Origin: JBOGGX01 sp050744245
Lineage (GTDB): Bacteria > Actinomycetota > Acidimicrobiia > Acidimicrobiales > JBOGGX01
Direction: 5' to 3'
Assembly (NCBI GenBank): GCA_050744245.1
Contig: JBOGGX010000137.1
Coordinates: forward strand, 1-41,634
DNA length: 41,634 bases
The notes beneath the pieces are model-generated. The model saw nothing but the letters and a program-made list of their open reading frames with translations, was not told the DNA's origin and searched no databases. The position numbers and the translations under genes were made by a program. Every line of letters begins with the position of its first letter. Positions within the stretch are counted from its first letter, which is position 1. Shown here piece after piece: positions 8,043-15,871 of the stretch.

Positions 8043-8620
8043 GTGGCTGACGATCGATTCGAGCATCGCTACCACACGGCCAACGGCATCGCATCCATCA
8101 CGTGCGGGCCGGCCACGGTCGCGGGCTTCCGGTGGTGCTCCTGCACGGCTGGCCCGAGTTCTGGATGATCTGGGACCGCGTCATCGCGGCGCTGGCCGAG
8201 GGGTTCGATGTCGTCGCCCCCGATCTGCGCGGCTTCGGCGCCACCGACAAGCCCGTCCTGGCCGCGACCGATGGCTACACCATCGATCATCACGTCGGTG
8301 ACCTTCTCGGGCTGGCCGACGGGCTCGGGTTCGAACGGTTCGGCGTGGTGAGCCACGATGTCGGCGCCTACATGGCCCAGGCCTTCGCCCGGGCCCACCC
8401 CGACCGGCTGGCCGGGTTGTTCTTCTTCGAGCTGGTCGGATCGAGTCGGCGGGCATGCGAGGTGTACTTCCGGCACTTCATGGACCACTGGGCCGGTTCG
8501 CCCGAGGCGTTCGCCGGCGACTGCGACTTCGAAGCGGTCGAAGGGGCCGGGCACTACGTGGCGAGGGAGCGACCCGGGCTGGCCGCCCGCGAGATCACCG
8601 ACTTCTTCAGCGGTGGTTGA
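8043..8620 (+). pseudogene. epoxide-hydrolase-like alpha/beta hydrolase pseudogene
   Basis: From GTG 8043 the frame reads VADDRFEHRYHTANGIA, then a one-base shift at about 8088-8096 is needed to continue HHVRAGHGRGLPVVLLHGWPEFW. The core is well kept: HGWP, DLRGFGATDKP, and an SHDVGAYMAQ nucleophile elbow with Asp, typical of epoxide hydrolases and haloalkane dehalogenases. The fragment then jumps from GLFFFEL to VGSSRRACEVY, losing the lid start, and from EAFAGD to CDFEAVEGAGH, losing the strand that carries the acid residue. The result, about 190 codons, is far shorter than the roughly 280 of intact relatives. Confidence 0.8.
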
Positions 8621-8633
8621 CGTCCGGGTCACG

Positions 8634-9833
8634 TCACGACGTCGCGGCCGCGAGCCGCCGGGTCTGCTCGACGATCTGGTCGTACCCTGACGCCAACCTG
8701 AGCCCCTGGTAGGTGCGCAACAGGATGGGGATGTCGCACTCCTCGACCTCGACGGGCACGAGCCGCACGCGGCGCTGCACCTCGAGCTCCATGGCCGCCT
8801 GGATCTCCTTGAGCACCCACGGCGAGGCCAGCGCCGCCCTGGAGAGCAGGGCGAGCACCACCCGGCTGGTGGCGAGGCCCCGCTCGACCGAGCCGAGCCA
8901 CGACTCGCCGGGCGCGATGCTCTCCGGTGCCACCCACACGTCGACGTCGGCGCGGAGGTCGGCGGCCAGCCGCAGGGCGAGCTGATGGTCGGTGTCGTAG
9001 CTGTGGCTGATGAACACGGTTGCCCGCGACGCCGGCGTCGCCGACGCAAACGGCCGCTTCTCTGGTCGGGGATGCGGAGCGGCGAGGCGCGGGTGACGGC
9101 GCCGCCGGGCCACGACGACACCGATGACAACACCGATCGCGAGGCCGGCCGCCAGGAGCAGCCACGCCGGCAGCTCGGACGGCTCCCCCGGTAGGACTGG
9201 AGGCGGCTCTTCACTGCGGGTGCCCAGCAGGACGACGAACGATGTCGCGATGATCGCGAGAACCGCGGCCCCAAGACCGATCAGCAGCCAGCCGCGTCCC
9301 GGTCGCCGAGGGCCTGACGCCGCGTCAGGCGCGCGGGCAGCGACGTTCACCGGCGCGTACCGCTCGGATGGCGGCCAGGGCCGCACCATCGGAGGAGCCG
9401 GAGGAAGCGACGGCGCCTCGGCCTGCGGCGCCAACGCAGCCAACGCTCGGCGGGCCAGGGCCGCGTCGATGCCCCCGCGGGCGTCGAGCCAGAGCGGACG
9501 GGTTCCGAACATCTCCTGCGCCACTCCCGACAGCGCGGTGGTGGCCGCCGCGTCGAACGTATCCGCCGCCAGGTCCCACTCGAGCTCGCCGCCGACCAGG
9601 ATCACGAGCACGGTCGTCGTCGGGTGATCCGCCGTCCAGGCTCCCAGGAGCCGGTCGACGTCCGGCGAACCCGCGGCCCGCGGCGAGGCGACCAGGACGG
9701 CGGCGTCGGCACCACGGACGTCGTCGAGGACGGCGCCACCGACCGCAGCCAGGGCGTCGGCCAAGGGCTCGAGGAGATGCCGATCCTCGTCGGCCGCGAT
9801 CACAAGGATCGATGGACCGCCCACAACCGGCAC
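8634..9833 (-). CDS. membrane-anchored double-TIR-domain protein
   Basis: A 399-residue protein with GTG start at 9833. Residues 7-125 form a diverged TIR-like domain (DRHLLEPLADALAAVGGAV, ADAAVLVAS, LEWDLAADTFD, then RPLWLDARGG), recalling the first TIR-like unit of other actinobacterial proteins. Two membrane segments follow at about 181-204 and 221-241, separated by a short Pro-rich loop. Residues 271-385 are a canonical TIR domain: TVFISHSYDTDHQLALRLAADL, ADVDVWVAPESIAPGESW, VVLALLSRAALASPWVLKE. Glu343 in the SPWVLKE motif aligns with the catalytic Glu of NAD-cleaving TIR domains such as SARM1. NADase activity is plausible but unproven. No classic defence gene lies beside it. Confidence 0.85.
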   Translation of the reverse strand: MPVVGGPSILVIAADEDRHLLEPLADALAAVGGAVLDDVRGADAAVLVASPRAAGSPDVDRLLGAWTADHPTTTVLVILVGGELEWDLAADTFDAAATTALSGVAQEMFGTRPLWLDARGGIDAALARRALAALAPQAEAPSLPPAPPMVRPWPPSERYAPVNVAARAPDAASGPRRPGRGWLLIGLGAAVLAIIATSFVVLLGTRSEEPPPVLPGEPSELPAWLLLAAGLAIGVVIGVVVARRRRHPRLAAPHPRPEKRPFASATPASRATVFISHSYDTDHQLALRLAADLRADVDVWVAPESIAPGESWLGSVERGLATSRVVLALLSRAALASPWVLKEIQAAMELEVQRRVRLVPVEVEECDIPILLRTYQGLRLASGYDQIVEQTRRLAAATS

Positions 9834-9939
9834 CGAGCGTAGTTACCCGGACCTCCGCGGGTCGCCTAACCGCGGTCGAAACTCGCCTGGGGCACCCAAT
9901 CCTTGCGTTGCGCCGCCCGCCGGGGCAGTCTCACCGGTA

Positions 9940-10215
9940 ATGTCCTCCGGCGATCGAGCCCTGACCGACCTGGATCGTGCCATCATCGACTTCGAACGAA
10001 CATGGTGGCAGGAGCCCGGCCGCAAGGACGATGCGGTGCGCCAACAGCTCGATCTGTCATCCACTCGCTACTACGAGCTGCTCAACCAACTGCTGGAGAA
10101 GCCAGAGGCCATGGACTACGACCCGATGGTTGTGCGCCGGCTGCGGCGCCTGCGAGACCGGCGCCGCCGGGTCAGGGTCGGCGGCGAGTCGCACGAGGGT
10201 GGTGGGGTCAAGTGA
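9940..10215 (+). CDS. DUF3263 family protein
   Basis: A 91-residue protein of the actinobacterial DUF3263 family. Visible hallmarks are the helix LDRAIIDFERTWWQEPGRKD, followed by a helix-turn-helix-like stretch (DAVRQQLDLSSTRYYELLNQLL) and a basic tail (RRLRRLRDRRRR). Members are small putative DNA-binding proteins of unknown target. Its stop overlaps the start of the LytR_C gene (GTGA). The same pair occurs in mycobacteria (Rv0430-Rv0431), supporting co-expression. Confidence 0.85.
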   Translation: MSSGDRALTDLDRAIIDFERTWWQEPGRKDDAVRQQLDLSSTRYYELLNQLLEKPEAMDYDPMVVRRLRRLRDRRRRVRVGGESHEGGGVK

Positions 10216-10811
10216 CCGACACGGGCAGCGGCACGCGCGGCCGCCGCGAGGGTGAACCGAAGTCGACGGCATCGGCCGCCTCGTCGCTCACCGGCGGTGG
10301 TTCGGCCATGTGGCGGGGCGCCATCATCATCGGTGCGGCCGTCCTCCTCGGTGTCGTGTTGCTGGGCAAGGGTCTCGACACCGGGTTCGTCAACACCGGC
10401 AGCGACGGCAACGGCGCCGCGGGCGAGGAGACCGGCAACGGGAACGGTGCGACAACGCCGACGGGAGAGACCACCCCGGACGGCACGGCCGTCACCCGGC
10501 CACCGCCCGAGGTCACGGTCTGGGTGCAGAACGGCGGCGGCCCGACGGGCGCGGCCACCAACGGCGCCACCGTGGTGGCCAATGCCGGCTACGCCACGGT
10601 GCCCGCGTCCAACGCCACCGAGGACGTACCCCAGAGCATCATCTACTTCGTCGAGGGCTACCAGGCCGACGCGGCGGCCGTGGCCGGGCTCCTCGGGTTC
10701 CCTGTCGAACGAGTCGTCGCCCTCCCGAGCCCGCCACCGGTCCCCAACGGCGACCTCCTCGGGGCCACGATCGTGGCCGTGTTGGGTCCCGACTTCCAGC
10801 CCACCGGCTGA
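10212..10811 (+). CDS. membrane protein with C-terminal LytR_C domain (VirR-like)
   Basis: A 199-residue protein. A basic cytoplasmic head (1-32) leads to one membrane helix (about 33-54, MWRGAIIIGAAVLLGVVLLG), a low-complexity Gly/Asn/Thr linker (58-95), and a LytR_C domain from about 98 to the end (VTVWVQNGGGPTGAATNGA, then GYQADAAAVAGLLGF). LytR_C proteins act at the cell envelope; the mycobacterial counterpart VirR (Rv0431) affects vesicle release and envelope integrity. The GTG at 10212 overlaps the DUF3263 stop by 4 nt. The function is inferred from this conserved pairing. Confidence 0.8.
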   Translation: MTDTGSGTRGRREGEPKSTASAASSLTGGGSAMWRGAIIIGAAVLLGVVLLGKGLDTGFVNTGSDGNGAAGEETGNGNGATTPTGETTPDGTAVTRPPPEVTVWVQNGGGPTGAATNGATVVANAGYATVPASNATEDVPQSIIYFVEGYQADAAAVAGLLGFPVERVVALPSPPPVPNGDLLGATIVAVLGPDFQPTG

Positions 10812-10821
10812 TCCTGCGGTC

Positions 10822-11586
10822 GTGGCGTCGGCGCCGGTCGACGACCCGATCGCCGCGCTGCGGGCCGCGCCCGACCGAACCGGAATCCTCGCCGACTTCG
10901 ACGGCACGCTCTCGTCGATCGTCGACGATCCCGCCGTTGCCCTACCGGTCCGCGGCGTGGTGGACACGCTGGGTGCGCTGGCCAAGCGTTACCGGAGGGT
11001 GGCGGTGGTGTCGGGCCGCCCGGTGTCGTTCCTCGTCCCGCTGCTCCCACGATCGCTCACGATCTCGGGCCTCTACGGACTCGAGGAGGTCAGACGGGGC
11101 AGGCGGCGCGATCACCCGGTGGCCGGCGCGTGGCGCGAAGTGATCGACGACGTGGCGTCGGTGTCCCGAGCCAACGGGCCACCGGGAATGCTGGTCGAGC
11201 CGAAGGGCCTGTCGCTCACGCTCCACTACCGGGGCCACCCCGGGATCGAAGACGACGTGCGTCGATGGGCCGAGCGGCAGGCGGCCCGGTCGGGCCTGGT
11301 GTGCCGGCCGGCGCGCATGTCCTTCGAGCTCCATCCTCCGATCGACATCGACAAGGGCACCGCGATCCGCGAGCTCGCGTCCGGTCTCGATGCCGTGTGC
11401 TACCTCGGCGACGACCTGGGCGACCTGCGGGCGTTCGCCGCGCTCGACGAGTTGGCTGAGCGCGGGGTCATGGCGGTGCGGGTCGGGGTCAACAGTGGCG
11501 AGGCGCCGACCGCCCTCGTCGATCGGGCCGATCTGGTGGTCGAGGGACCGGCCGGCGCCCTCGACTTCCTTCGTCGTCTGTTGTAG
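10822..11586 (+). CDS. otsB: trehalose-6-phosphate phosphatase
   Basis: A 254-residue HAD-superfamily phosphatase. Motif I is LADFDGTLSSI with the nucleophile and acid Asp pair; the cap domain follows SGRPVSFLVPLL and contains SGLYGLEE; motif IV is YLGDDLGD. The GxxFELHPPIDIDKGTA region is typical of OtsB. It dephosphorylates trehalose-6-phosphate to trehalose. It starts 10 bp after the LytR_C stop at GTG 10822. The next gene, otsA, is on the opposite strand and converges on it with 21 bp between stops, so the two trehalose genes are neighbours but not one operon. Confidence 0.92.
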   Translation: MASAPVDDPIAALRAAPDRTGILADFDGTLSSIVDDPAVALPVRGVVDTLGALAKRYRRVAVVSGRPVSFLVPLLPRSLTISGLYGLEEVRRGRRRDHPVAGAWREVIDDVASVSRANGPPGMLVEPKGLSLTLHYRGHPGIEDDVRRWAERQAARSGLVCRPARMSFELHPPIDIDKGTAIRELASGLDAVCYLGDDLGDLRAFAALDELAERGVMAVRVGVNSGEAPTALVDRADLVVEGPAGALDFLRRLL

Positions 11587-11607
11587 ACGGTCCGGTCGCT
11601 CGCCCGG

Positions 11608-12978
11608 TCAACCGGCCGCGTCGAGCTGTTCTGCGAGCCAGTCGGCCGGTGTGCGCGTAGCTGCCGCCCGGAGCAAGGCGGCCCGGCGCCTGCGCTCGTC
11701 GCGGTCCATGCCCAGGGCGGTGGCCATGGCCTCGGTCGTGGCTTCGACATCGAACGGGTTGACCGACAGGGCGCCCTCGTTACCGAGGAGATCCCACGCT
11801 CCCGCCTCGGTCGACAGCGCCAGCACGCCGTCCCGGTCGTTCACGTAGACGCCCTCGATGGCGACGAAGTTGAGCCCGTCGCGGATCGGGTTCACCAGCA
11901 ACAGGTCATAGCGCCGCAACGCCGCCACCGACCGCGGGAAGTCGTCGTCGGGGTCGTAGACGATTGGCGTCCAGTCGTCGGTGCCCCAACGCCGGTTGAC
12001 CCGCTCGATAAGGGTTTCGGCCTCCTGGCGGTAGGCCAGGTACTCCGGTAGCCCTTCTCGTGACGGATAGACGAACGCGACGAAGACCACCTTGCCCAGC
12101 CACTCGGGGTGGCGCACGAAGAGGTCGTCGTAGGCGTGGAAGCCGCGGAGCAGGTTCTTCGAGAGCTCGACGCGGTCGACCCGCAGGATCATCTGGCGGT
12201 CGCCGATGAGGTCGTCGAGCCGCTCGGCCTCGGCGGCGCACGTGTCGGATCGGGCCACATCGATGACGTCGTGCGGGTCGGGAACCAGTGGCGTCACGCG
12301 GGTGACGGGATCGCAATCGAGGTAGCGGCGACAGGTGTCGGCGAAGTTGCCGGCCCACCGTCCAGAGTGGAAGGTGCAGGCCCGGTTGGCGGCCATCCCT
12401 TCGAGCAGCTCGACCGCGACCGTGTCGGGCAGGACGCGCAGGCCGTCGGGCGGGCAGAAGGGCGTGTGCGAGAAGTGGACCGTCGCCAGGTCTGGGCGAC
12501 GAGCCAGCAGCATCGGCGCCACCAGGGCCAAGTGGTAGTCCTGCACCAGGACGGCGGCGCCCTCCGGCGCGACCTCGGCCGCGGCGGCGGCGAAGGCGTC
12601 GTTCACCTCCCGGTACGCGGACCACGCCTGCCGCCACCGCCGGTCGATCCGCGGCCGCCGCACGAGGTCGAACAGGCCGTGATAGGCGAACCACAGGGTC
12701 GAGTTGCACACCACGTCGTAGTGCGCCCTGAAGGTCGTGTCGTCGACGTCGACGAAGCGGACGCGGAGTCCTTCGGCCTCCACCAGCCCGTCGGTCGCCG
12801 CGGCCCGGTCGTCCTCCGAGAGGGCGGCGGCGATCCACGTGGTCTCGGTGCCCGAAACGAGCGGGGCCAGACCGGACACCAGGCCGCCGGCCCCCCGCCT
12901 GGCCTCGAGCCGGCCGCCGTCGCCCCGTTCGAAGGCGAGCGGGCCGCGGTTCGACAGGATCACGACGGGCCGGGGCAC
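11608..12978 (-). CDS. otsA: trehalose-6-phosphate synthase
   Basis: A 456-residue GT-B glycosyltransferase of family GT20, which makes trehalose-6-phosphate from UDP-glucose and glucose-6-phosphate. Recognisable parts are the N-terminal VVILSNRGPLAF, WFAYHGLFD, VLVQDYHLALVAPML, VHFSHTPFCPPD, the donor-site RVDRVELSKNLLRGF, and VNPIRDGLNFVAIEGVYVN. Its length is close to the roughly 470 residues usual for bacterial OtsA. GTG 12978 was chosen because MPRPVVILSNRGP is the normal N-terminus; longer upstream frames run into the divergent glycerate kinase. A TAGCGT hexamer lies 8 nt before this start. Confidence 0.92.
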   Translation of the reverse strand: MPRPVVILSNRGPLAFERGDGGRLEARRGAGGLVSGLAPLVSGTETTWIAAALSEDDRAAATDGLVEAEGLRVRFVDVDDTTFRAHYDVVCNSTLWFAYHGLFDLVRRPRIDRRWRQAWSAYREVNDAFAAAAAEVAPEGAAVLVQDYHLALVAPMLLARRPDLATVHFSHTPFCPPDGLRVLPDTVAVELLEGMAANRACTFHSGRWAGNFADTCRRYLDCDPVTRVTPLVPDPHDVIDVARSDTCAAEAERLDDLIGDRQMILRVDRVELSKNLLRGFHAYDDLFVRHPEWLGKVVFVAFVYPSREGLPEYLAYRQEAETLIERVNRRWGTDDWTPIVYDPDDDFPRSVAALRRYDLLLVNPIRDGLNFVAIEGVYVNDRDGVLALSTEAGAWDLLGNEGALSVNPFDVEATTEAMATALGMDRDERRRRAALLRAAATRTPADWLAEQLDAAG

Positions 12979-12986
12979 GGTCGGCC

Positions 12987-12992
12987 ACGCTA
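12987..12992 (-). promoter_or_regulatory. -10-like hexamer for otsA, leaderless spacing
   Basis: On the minus strand TAGCGT ends 8 nt before GTG 12978, with no Shine-Dalgarno. The spacing fits transcription starting at or next to the start codon. I see no convincing -35. Confidence 0.4.
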
Positions 12993-13020
12993 CCCGGGCC
13001 CGTTGGGCGAACATGTCGGC

Positions 13021-14016
13021 GTGAGGGTCGTTGCCGCACCGGACAAGTTCAGGGGAACGGCCTCCGCTCGGGACGTGGCTGCGGCCATCGCCCGCGCCGC
13101 CGTCGCCCGCGGCTGGGAGTGCGACGAGGTGCCGCTGGCCGACGGCGGCGAGGGCACGCTCGACGCCCTCGGCGGCCCCAACCGGTCGACCCTCGTCACC
13201 GATCCGCTCGGCGACCCGATCGAGGCCGTGTGGCGCCACGACCGGGGCCGGGCCGTCATCGAGATGGCCAGGGCGTCAGGGCTCGAGCTGGTCGGCGGGG
13301 CCGAGGGCAACGATCCGATGGCCGCCTCGACCTATGGGACGGGCGAGCTCATCTCGGCCGCGCTCGATGGCGGTGTCCGCCGCATCGTCGTCGGCGTCGG
13401 CGGATCGGCCACCACCGACGGTGGGCTCGGCGCGGTGCGGGCGCTGTACCCGGTCCATCGGCTGAAGGGGGTCGAGCTGCTCGTCGGATGCGACGTCGAG
13501 ACCCGCTTCGTCGACGCCGCCGACACGTTCGCGCCGCAGAAGGGAGCCACCCCGGCCCAGGTCGAGTTGCTGCGCCGGCGGCTCGAGCGCCTGGCCCAGG
13601 TCTACCTGGAGGACTTCGGCGTCGACGTGCGCGGCCTCGAAGGGGGCGGTGCCGCGGGAGGGCTCGCCGGCGGCTTGGTTGCGGTGGGCGCCCGCCTGGT
13701 CCCCGGCTTCGACCTGGTCGCCGACGAGCTCGACCTGCTGGCCACGATCGAGGGCGCCGATCTGGTCATCACGGGCGAGGGCTTCCTCGACGCCCAGTCG
13801 TTCGCCGGCAAGGTGGTCGGCGGCGTGGCCGAGACGGCCGCGTCGGTCGGGGTGCCGGTCGTCGCGATCGTGGTCCGGGTCTTTGACGACGAGGTCGTGA
13901 GGGGAAGGCTGCCCGCGGTGTCACTCGTCGACCGGTTCGGCGAGCACCGGGCCTTCAAGGAAACCCTGGCGTGCATCGAGGAGGCCGCGGCCGGCCTCCT
14001 CGCCGTACGGGGCTGA
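13021..14016 (+). CDS. glxK: glycerate kinase (GlxK/GarK family)
   Basis: A 331-residue type I glycerate kinase. Family landmarks: VVAAPDKFRGTASA at the N-terminus (KFKGS-like phosphate-binding start), PLADGGEGTLDAL, IEMARASGLELV, ASTYGTGELI, VGVGGSATTDGGLGA, GCDVETRF, GGGAAGGLAGGL, ADLVITGEGFLDAQSFAGKV. It phosphorylates D-glycerate, normally giving 2-phosphoglycerate and linking glyoxylate/glycerate use to glycolysis. It is somewhat shorter than the roughly 375-residue enterobacterial enzymes. It diverges from otsA across 42 bp. GTG 13021 gives the natural N-terminus; no strong ribosome site is seen. Confidence 0.88.
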   Translation: MRVVAAPDKFRGTASARDVAAAIARAAVARGWECDEVPLADGGEGTLDALGGPNRSTLVTDPLGDPIEAVWRHDRGRAVIEMARASGLELVGGAEGNDPMAASTYGTGELISAALDGGVRRIVVGVGGSATTDGGLGAVRALYPVHRLKGVELLVGCDVETRFVDAADTFAPQKGATPAQVELLRRRLERLAQVYLEDFGVDVRGLEGGGAAGGLAGGLVAVGARLVPGFDLVADELDLLATIEGADLVITGEGFLDAQSFAGKVVGGVAETAASVGVPVVAIVVRVFDDEVVRGRLPAVSLVDRFGEHRAFKETLACIEEAAAGLLAVRG

Positions 14017-14027
14017 CGGGCGCCAGT

Positions 14028-14033
14028 TACCCT
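14028..14033 (+). promoter_or_regulatory. -10-like hexamer before the AI-2E permease gene
   Basis: TACCCT ends 6 nt before ATG 14040, with no Shine-Dalgarno between. This is leaderless-type spacing. Confidence 0.4.
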
Positions 14034-14039
14034 TGCCTG

Positions 14040-15386
14040 ATGCTCGATCGGGTACGGAGGGCGGGCCAGATCTCCTGGGCGTCCGTGGGGATCGCCGCGT
14101 TCGTGGCCATCCTGGGCCTGATCGTCTGGTACTTCAGGATTGTGCTCCCGCCGCTCCTGCTGGCCGGGGCCATCGTGTTCATCCTCAACCCGGTCGTGAC
14201 CTTTCTCCAGCAACGTGGCCTTCCCCGCGCCCTCGGTGCGGGGATCTCGTATGTCGGTCTGGCCGCCGTCGCCGTCGGCATCGGGTTCCTGCTGGCGCCG
14301 ATCGTGACCGACCAGTGGTCCGAGCTCAGGGACGACCTCCCCGAGATCCGCGACGACGTCGTCGACCGGTGGAACGAGCTGGCCGAGGACTACCCGATAC
14401 CCACGATCGACGAGGTCGAGGAGGAGCTCGGCAGCGGCGGCGGGTCGTTGCAGAATCAGGCCGAGGTCGCACTCGGCATCGGTGAGTTCCTGCTCCGCTT
14501 CCTCCTCGTCGTGGTGCTGACCCCGATCATCGCCTTCTATCTGTTGGTCGACCTGCCCCACCTCAGACGGGTGGCCGAGTCGCTCATCCCGGCCCGGGCC
14601 AAGCCGGAGGTCATGGTGGTGGCCGCCCGGCTCAACCGGGCCATCGGCGGCTTCTTCCGGGGCCAGCTGGTGGTCGCCCTGATCGTCGGCACCCTCGTGT
14701 CGATCGGCCTGGCCATCATCGACCTGCCGTTCTGGCTGATCATCGGCATGATCGCCGGGCTCTTCAACATGATCCCGTTGATCGGCCCCTACATCGGCGG
14801 CATCCCCGGGGTCATCGTCGCCCTCGCCACCGGGAATCTGACGACCGCGATCCTGGTCGTGGTGATCATGGTGGCGGTCCAGCAGATCGACAACCACTTC
14901 ATCACCCCGTACGTGATGCAGCGGGCGGTCAAGCTCCACCCGGTGGTCGTGATCCTCGCCCTGTTGGCCGGGGGCACGCTGTTCGGGTTCTTCGGCCTGT
15001 TGCTCGCGGTGCCGGCCACGGCGGCGTTGAAGATCCTCATCAGCCACATGTGGCGCACCCACGTCCTGGGTGAGCCGATCTCCGAGATCGTCGCCGAGCA
15101 GGCGGCAGCCGACGCCAAGGGCCTCGGCGTCATCGCGGATGTCGGCGGCGAGGAGGCCGAGGGACTGCCGAGAGGGCGTCCGCCCGACTCGCCGCCCGAA
15201 GCGCGGCCCGTCGAGGAGGCCGCCGGTGGGCCGGAGATCGCGGCCGAACCCGAGGCCGAGGCGGCCACCGACCTCGATGTCGAGCCCGAGGTCACCGCCG
15301 GGCCCGGGCCCGGGCCCGAGCACGAGCACGAGCCGGTGGCGGGTAAGGGTGCGCCCGGCACCCGGGTGATCAGGGACGGCCGTTAG
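14040..15386 (+). CDS. AI-2E family transporter
   Basis: A 448-residue polytopic membrane protein. It shows the AI-2E/PerM pattern: two N-terminal helices (about 12-36 and 40-52), a third at about 76-90, a long soluble loop (DQWSELRDDLPEIRDDVVDRW), then five helices including FYLLVDLP, GFFRGQLVVALIVGT, IGLFNMIPLIGPYIGGIPG-like and QQIDNHFITPYVM. The last two are the most conserved family motifs. The tail from about residue 350 is a 100-residue acidic, Pro/Glu-rich disordered region ending in GPGPGPEHEHEP. Proposed substrates of this family range from quorum signals to ions; none can be assigned here. Confidence 0.88.
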   Translation: MLDRVRRAGQISWASVGIAAFVAILGLIVWYFRIVLPPLLLAGAIVFILNPVVTFLQQRGLPRALGAGISYVGLAAVAVGIGFLLAPIVTDQWSELRDDLPEIRDDVVDRWNELAEDYPIPTIDEVEEELGSGGGSLQNQAEVALGIGEFLLRFLLVVVLTPIIAFYLLVDLPHLRRVAESLIPARAKPEVMVVAARLNRAIGGFFRGQLVVALIVGTLVSIGLAIIDLPFWLIIGMIAGLFNMIPLIGPYIGGIPGVIVALATGNLTTAILVVVIMVAVQQIDNHFITPYVMQRAVKLHPVVVILALLAGGTLFGFFGLLLAVPATAALKILISHMWRTHVLGEPISEIVAEQAAADAKGLGVIADVGGEEAEGLPRGRPPDSPPEARPVEEAAGGPEIAAEPEAEAATDLDVEPEVTAGPGPGPEHEHEPVAGKGAPGTRVIRDGR

Positions 15387-15389
15387 AGT
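15384..15389 (+). promoter_or_regulatory. -10-like hexamer before cysO-like gene
   Basis: TAGAGT overlaps the stop of the upstream permease gene and ends 8 nt before GTG 15398, with no Shine-Dalgarno. It suggests an own leaderless promoter despite the 11-bp gap. Confidence 0.4.
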
Positions 15390-15397
15390 CCTCGCTC

Positions 15398-15673
15398 GTG
15401 ACCGTTCGAGTTCGCATTCCCACCACCTTGCGCCCGCTCACCAGCGGCGAGTCCGAGGTGAAGGTCGACGGCGCCACGCTCGGCGAGGTGCTGTCCAACC
15501 TCGATGCGGCCCATCCCGGCTTCCGCGCCAAGATCCTCGACAACGACGGCAGCCTGCGGCGGTTCGTGAACGTGTTCGTGGCCGACGACGACGTCCGCTA
15601 CCTCAAGGGGCTCGACACCCAGGTGCCCGACGGCGAGACGGTGTCGATCATCCCCGCCGTCGCCGGCGGTTGA
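15398..15673 (+). CDS. cysO: CysO/MoaD-family ubiquitin-like sulfur carrier
   Basis: A 91-residue beta-grasp protein ending in the diglycine tail AVAGG, where a thiocarboxylate is formed. The N-terminal VRVRIPTTLRPLTSGE, the middle RRFVNVFVADDDVRYLKGL and the end VSIIPAVAGG closely follow Mycobacterium tuberculosis CysO (Rv1335), the sulfur donor for CysM-dependent cysteine synthesis. The usual partners cysM and mec are not adjacent, so the pathway is not proven; a MoaD role in molybdopterin synthesis is an alternative, relevant because a molybdoenzyme is encoded at 21 kb. No activating E1-like enzyme is in the window. Confidence 0.85.
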   Translation: MTVRVRIPTTLRPLTSGESEVKVDGATLGEVLSNLDAAHPGFRAKILDNDGSLRRFVNVFVADDDVRYLKGLDTQVPDGETVSIIPAVAGG

Positions 15674-15695
15674 CCCCACATCGGCGTCGGCCGTC

Positions 15696-15790
15696 TGCGC
15701 GAAACGCCGCGCAAGAAGGCAGGGGTTGCGCTGCGAAGCCGCCAGGCGGAGCAGCACCACACGGTCGGGCGGTTGCGCGAAGCGCCGCGC
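15696..15790. repeat. 17-bp direct repeat pair in the sigma-gene upstream region
   Basis: TGCGCGAAACGCCGCGC (15696-15712) and TGCGCGAAGCGCCGCGC (15774-15790) differ at one base and lie 78 bp apart. The second can also fold (GCGCG with CGCGC). They lie upstream of the ECF sigma gene; too few copies for a known repeat class. Confidence 0.5.
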
Positions 15791-15829
15791 CGGCGAGCCC
15801 GAAGGGCGAGTGGCGCAGAGAGCACAGTC

Positions 15830-15853
15830 AACCTTGAACGCCCCCTCGGCGTC
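15830..15853 (+). promoter_or_regulatory. candidate ECF-type promoter of the sigma operon
   Basis: AACC (15830-15833) and CGTC (15850-15853) are separated by 16 nt, the layout of many ECF-sigma promoters, which would allow autoregulation. The motifs are short, so chance is a real alternative. Confidence 0.25.
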
Positions 15854-15871
15854 GGTAGGGGCGTGACGGCG

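Noticed and set aside
7119..9833. Defence island around the TIR protein
   Set aside because: Neighbours are catabolic pseudogenes and envelope genes; no nuclease, CBASS, Thoeris ThsA-like or restriction genes.
13602..15329. A 575-codon minus-strand frame rich in Asp, Gly, His and Gln
   Set aside because: It is antisense to glycerate kinase and the AI-2E permease, both clear families; composition is that of a shadow frame.
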